Below the pieces are notes generated by a model. That model ran no database searches. It saw only the letters and a program-made list of their open reading frames with translations, and was not told where the DNA came from. Both the position numbers and the translations under genes were made by a program. Shown here piece by piece: positions 3,903 to 5,599 of a stretch of DNA of 5,599 nt. The stretch is from Anaerolineales bacterium (GTDB lineage: Bacteria > Chloroflexota > Anaerolineae > Anaerolineales > E44-bin32), in contig WVZH01000076.1 of the NCBI GenBank assembly GCA_011772595.1, forward strand, positions 13,643 through 19,241, in the 5' to 3' direction. Each line of letters begins with the position of its first letter. Position 1 is the first letter of the stretch.

Positions 3903-5599
3903 ATGAGCTCCAAGCGTCACTTATGGTTGATCTTGATCTTAGGACTTACCGCATGCGGACCTTCCGATAGGGTGGAGGTGGTCACCGCTACAACCACTCC
4001 AGCAGCTACGCCAACACCCAGCGCGATCGATCATTTCAATCAGGGCGTGGATTATCAAGAGCAAGGCCTATTGGAATTGGCCATCGAGGAATTCACTCAA
4101 GCCATCGCCCTTGATCCCCAGTATTCCCAGGCCTACACCAGTCGAGGATTCATCTACAACGAGCTCAAGATCGGTGAATTTGAGCGTGCAATAGAGGATT
4201 GCGAACAAGCGATCGCCTTAGACGCCGAAGATTCGGAGGCATATTTGTGCCTCGGCATGGCCTACGTAAGACTGGGCGACTACGAGGTGGCGATCACCAT
4301 ATTCGACAAGGTCATCCAGTCGAACCCAGACAAGGCACAAGCCTTCCTGCTCCGTGGAATGGCTTATATGGGCATGGGAGAGTACCAAACTGCAATCCCT
4401 GATCTTGATAAGGCTATCGAACTCGAAGGCGACAACCCAGAAGCATACTACAATCTGGGTTTCGCCCATTTCTTCAAGGGTGAATTCGACCTGGCCATTG
4501 AATATTTAGACAAGGCGATTGCCCTCAACCCTGAAAACGTCATCGCCTACGTCATCCGTGGCAATGCCTACGACAATCTGGGCGATCTGGATCAGGCGAT
4601 CGCCAATTACGATCAGGCCATCGAGATCGACCCCCAGTTCGCTGGATCTTACATCGACCGCGCAATCGCCAACATGAGGGCGGGTCAATACCCTTTAGTG
4701 CCGGACGATGTCGAAAAAGCAAGGGAACTCGGACTTCCCCCACCACTCGAAGAGATGGCCGATGCCATGCTCACGGAATTGTCGAAGCTCACATCATGGA
4801 CGACATTCCCACCTCCCCTACCAACAGCGAAACTACCTGTCACGCAAGCGATGCAGTCTTTGAAACCAGGCTGGACGACCTATACGGTTGCCAATGGTTT
4901 GGCGGGGAACGACGTCTGGTCTATCACCGTGGCTCCCGACGGCGCGTTATGGTTCGGGACGAGGGAAGGTGCATCTCGTTTCGATGGTCATGTTTGGACC
5001 ACGTACACGACCGAGGACGGTCTTGCAGATAACGACGTTTGGGACGTGGCTATAGCCCCAGATGGAGCGGTCTGGTTTGCGGTTGATCATGGTGTCACTC
5101 GATTTGACGGCCAAACCTGGAAGGTATACACCAACGAAGACGACCCCATCTTCAACTATTTCATTTGGGCCATCGGACGTGCCGGTGATGGTACGTTGTG
5201 GTTCGGGACCCGAGCGGGTGGGGTATACCACTTTGACGGTGAAATATGGACGAAATACACGAAGGACGTAGGTCTTGCGGACAATTACGTCGAGGCCATC
5301 GCCGTCGCCCCGGATGGCGCCATGTGGTTCGGCACCAATCTCCTCGGCGTCTCACGTTTCGACGGCGTGACCTGGACAACGTACACCACCGATGACGGAT
5401 TGGCCGACAACATCGTCTGGGCCATCACCGTAGCCCCAGATGGGGCTCTTTGGTTCGGTACAGCCAACGGAGGCGTTTCACGCTTTGATGGTGAATCATG
5501 GACCACCTACACGACGGAAGACGGCTTGGCGAACAATATGGTCTACGATATCACCGTGGCCCCTGACGGCGCGCTGTGGTTTGGCACAGGGGGCGGAGG
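3903..5599 (+). CDS. Large lipoprotein: seven TPRs fused to a Reg_prop-type beta-propeller (3' truncated)
   Basis: The frame is open from ATG 3903 to the window edge: 565 full codons, no stop. A signal peptide (MSSKRH plus a hydrophobic run) ends in lipobox L-T-A-C, giving lipidated Cys18. After a short Thr/Pro linker (about 28-40) come seven TPRs: 41-74, 75-110 (two-residue insertion), 111-144, 145-178, 179-212, 213-246 and a degenerate 247-280. A linker (281-323) leads to at least six blades, each about 41-43 residues, of the pattern 'GLadN.VW.ItVAPDGALWFGT..GvsRFDG..W'. This matches the two-component-regulator propeller (Reg_prop) repeat, known from periplasmic sensor domains of hybrid histidine kinases. 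No kinase or other output domain is seen before the cut; one could follow, or the protein may simply end after a seventh or later blade. The TPR part probably binds partners and the propeller a ligand or protein, both outside the membrane. TPR1 is paralogous to that of the membrane protein at 760-1695. Confidence 0.9.
   Translation, partial: MSSKRHLWLILILGLTACGPSDRVEVVTATTTPAATPTPSAIDHFNQGVDYQEQGLLELAIEEFTQAIALDPQYSQAYTSRGFIYNELKIGEFERAIEDCEQAIALDAEDSEAYLCLGMAYVRLGDYEVAITIFDKVIQSNPDKAQAFLLRGMAYMGMGEYQTAIPDLDKAIELEGDNPEAYYNLGFAHFFKGEFDLAIEYLDKAIALNPENVIAYVIRGNAYDNLGDLDQAIANYDQAIEIDPQFAGSYIDRAIANMRAGQYPLVPDDVEKARELGLPPPLEEMADAMLTELSKLTSWTTFPPPLPTAKLPVTQAMQSLKPGWTTYTVANGLAGNDVWSITVAPDGALWFGTREGASRFDGHVWTTYTTEDGLADNDVWDVAIAPDGAVWFAVDHGVTRFDGQTWKVYTNEDDPIFNYFIWAIGRAGDGTLWFGTRAGGVYHFDGEIWTKYTKDVGLADNYVEAIAVAPDGAMWFGTNLLGVSRFDGVTWTTYTTDDGLADNIVWAITVAPDGALWFGTANGGVSRFDGESWTTYTTEDGLANNMVYDITVAPDGALWFGTGGG
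4023..4742 (+). repeat. Seven tandem TPR units in the large lipoprotein
   Basis: Residues 41-280. Repeats 1 and 3-6 are canonical 34-mers with the W/L-G-Y-A-F-A-P type positions (for example 'RGMAYMGMGEYQTAI..L.KAIEL'). Repeat 2 has two extra residues in the helix A-B turn ('ELKIGEFERAI'). Repeat 7 is poor: 'RAIANMRAGQYPLVPDDVEKAREL' has Pro residues in helix B and is likely a cap. Confidence 0.88.
4872..5599 (+). repeat. Reg_prop-type propeller blades, at least six
   Basis: Blade-closing tryptophans fall at residues 324, 365, 406, 449, 491 and 533, spaced 41, 41, 43, 42 and 42. Blades 1, 5 and 6 are nearly regular. Blade 2 has lost the conserved Gly-Thr after the Trp-Phe ('WFAVDHG'). Blade 3 lacks the 'GLADN' turn ('NEDDPIFNYFIW') and the Ala-Pro of 'VAPDG' ('GRAGDG'). 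Blade 6 is cut by the window edge. Confidence 0.88.

Noticed and set aside
3638..3913. Minus-strand open frame of 91 codons across the gap before the 3903 gene.
   Set aside because: It begins with TTG, has no ribosome binding site, overlaps the ends of two well-supported plus-strand genes and shows no recognisable protein features.
3807..4603. GCGATCGC, the cyanobacterial HIP1 octamer, occurs three times (3807-3814, 4209-4216, 4596-4603).
   Set aside because: Two copies sit in TPR codons for Gln-Ala-Ile-Ala, where the amino acids largely force the sequence; one intergenic copy alone is not evidence of a HIP1-rich genome or of cyanobacteria.
4796..5032. A separate small gene starting at 4796 at the TPR-propeller junction.
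   Set aside because: It is out of frame with the propeller blades, whose frame is continuous with the lipoprotein from 3903, and it has no convincing ribosome binding site.

Overview
The window looks like a stretch of chromosome from a member of the Chloroflexota (Anaerolineae or a related class), probably from a metagenome. The clues are indirect. Three secreted lipoproteins share the form lipobox, Cys-Gly-Pro-Ser, then a Thr/Ala/Pro/Gln-rich tether. They carry ectodomains I associate with this phylum: a lectin-like jelly-roll domain, a PsbP/Mog1-like domain and a TPR plus propeller. No rRNA, tRNA or housekeeping marker is present to prove the taxonomy. All recognised genes lie on the plus strand.

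Layout: (1) 3-191 is the C-terminal end of a CHRD-domain protein, followed by a long perfect hairpin (208-239). (2) 286-726 encodes a small soluble protein of unknown function. (3) 760-1695 encodes a membrane protein with about four N-terminal transmembrane helices and four C-terminal TPR repeats. (4) 1861-2730 encodes a lipoprotein with a long Ala/Thr/Gln tether and a concanavalin-like beta-sandwich. (5) 2939-3664 encodes a lipoprotein with a Thr/Pro linker and a PsbP-like domain. (6) 3903 to the window edge is one uninterrupted reading frame for a large lipoprotein: lipobox, about seven TPRs, a linker, then at least six Reg_prop-type beta-propeller blades. It is cut by the window end.

The genes are separated by 165-238 bp gaps (after 1695, 2730 and 3664), longer than in a tight operon. 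The last two gaps contain candidate hairpins or promoter-like elements, so each lipoprotein may have its own expression signals. The common theme is the cell envelope: all but the 286-726 product appear exported or membrane-bound, and most carry binding or scaffold folds (TPR, propeller, lectin-like, PsbP-like) rather than recognisable enzymes. The first TPR of the membrane protein and the first TPR of the last lipoprotein are close paralogues (about 74% DNA identity over 105 bp by hand count), which links two genes about 2.8 kb apart. I read the region as an envelope-protein cluster of unknown purpose. The TPR-propeller lipoprotein is its most unusual member. I see no CRISPR, mobile element, phage gene, tRNA or rRNA.
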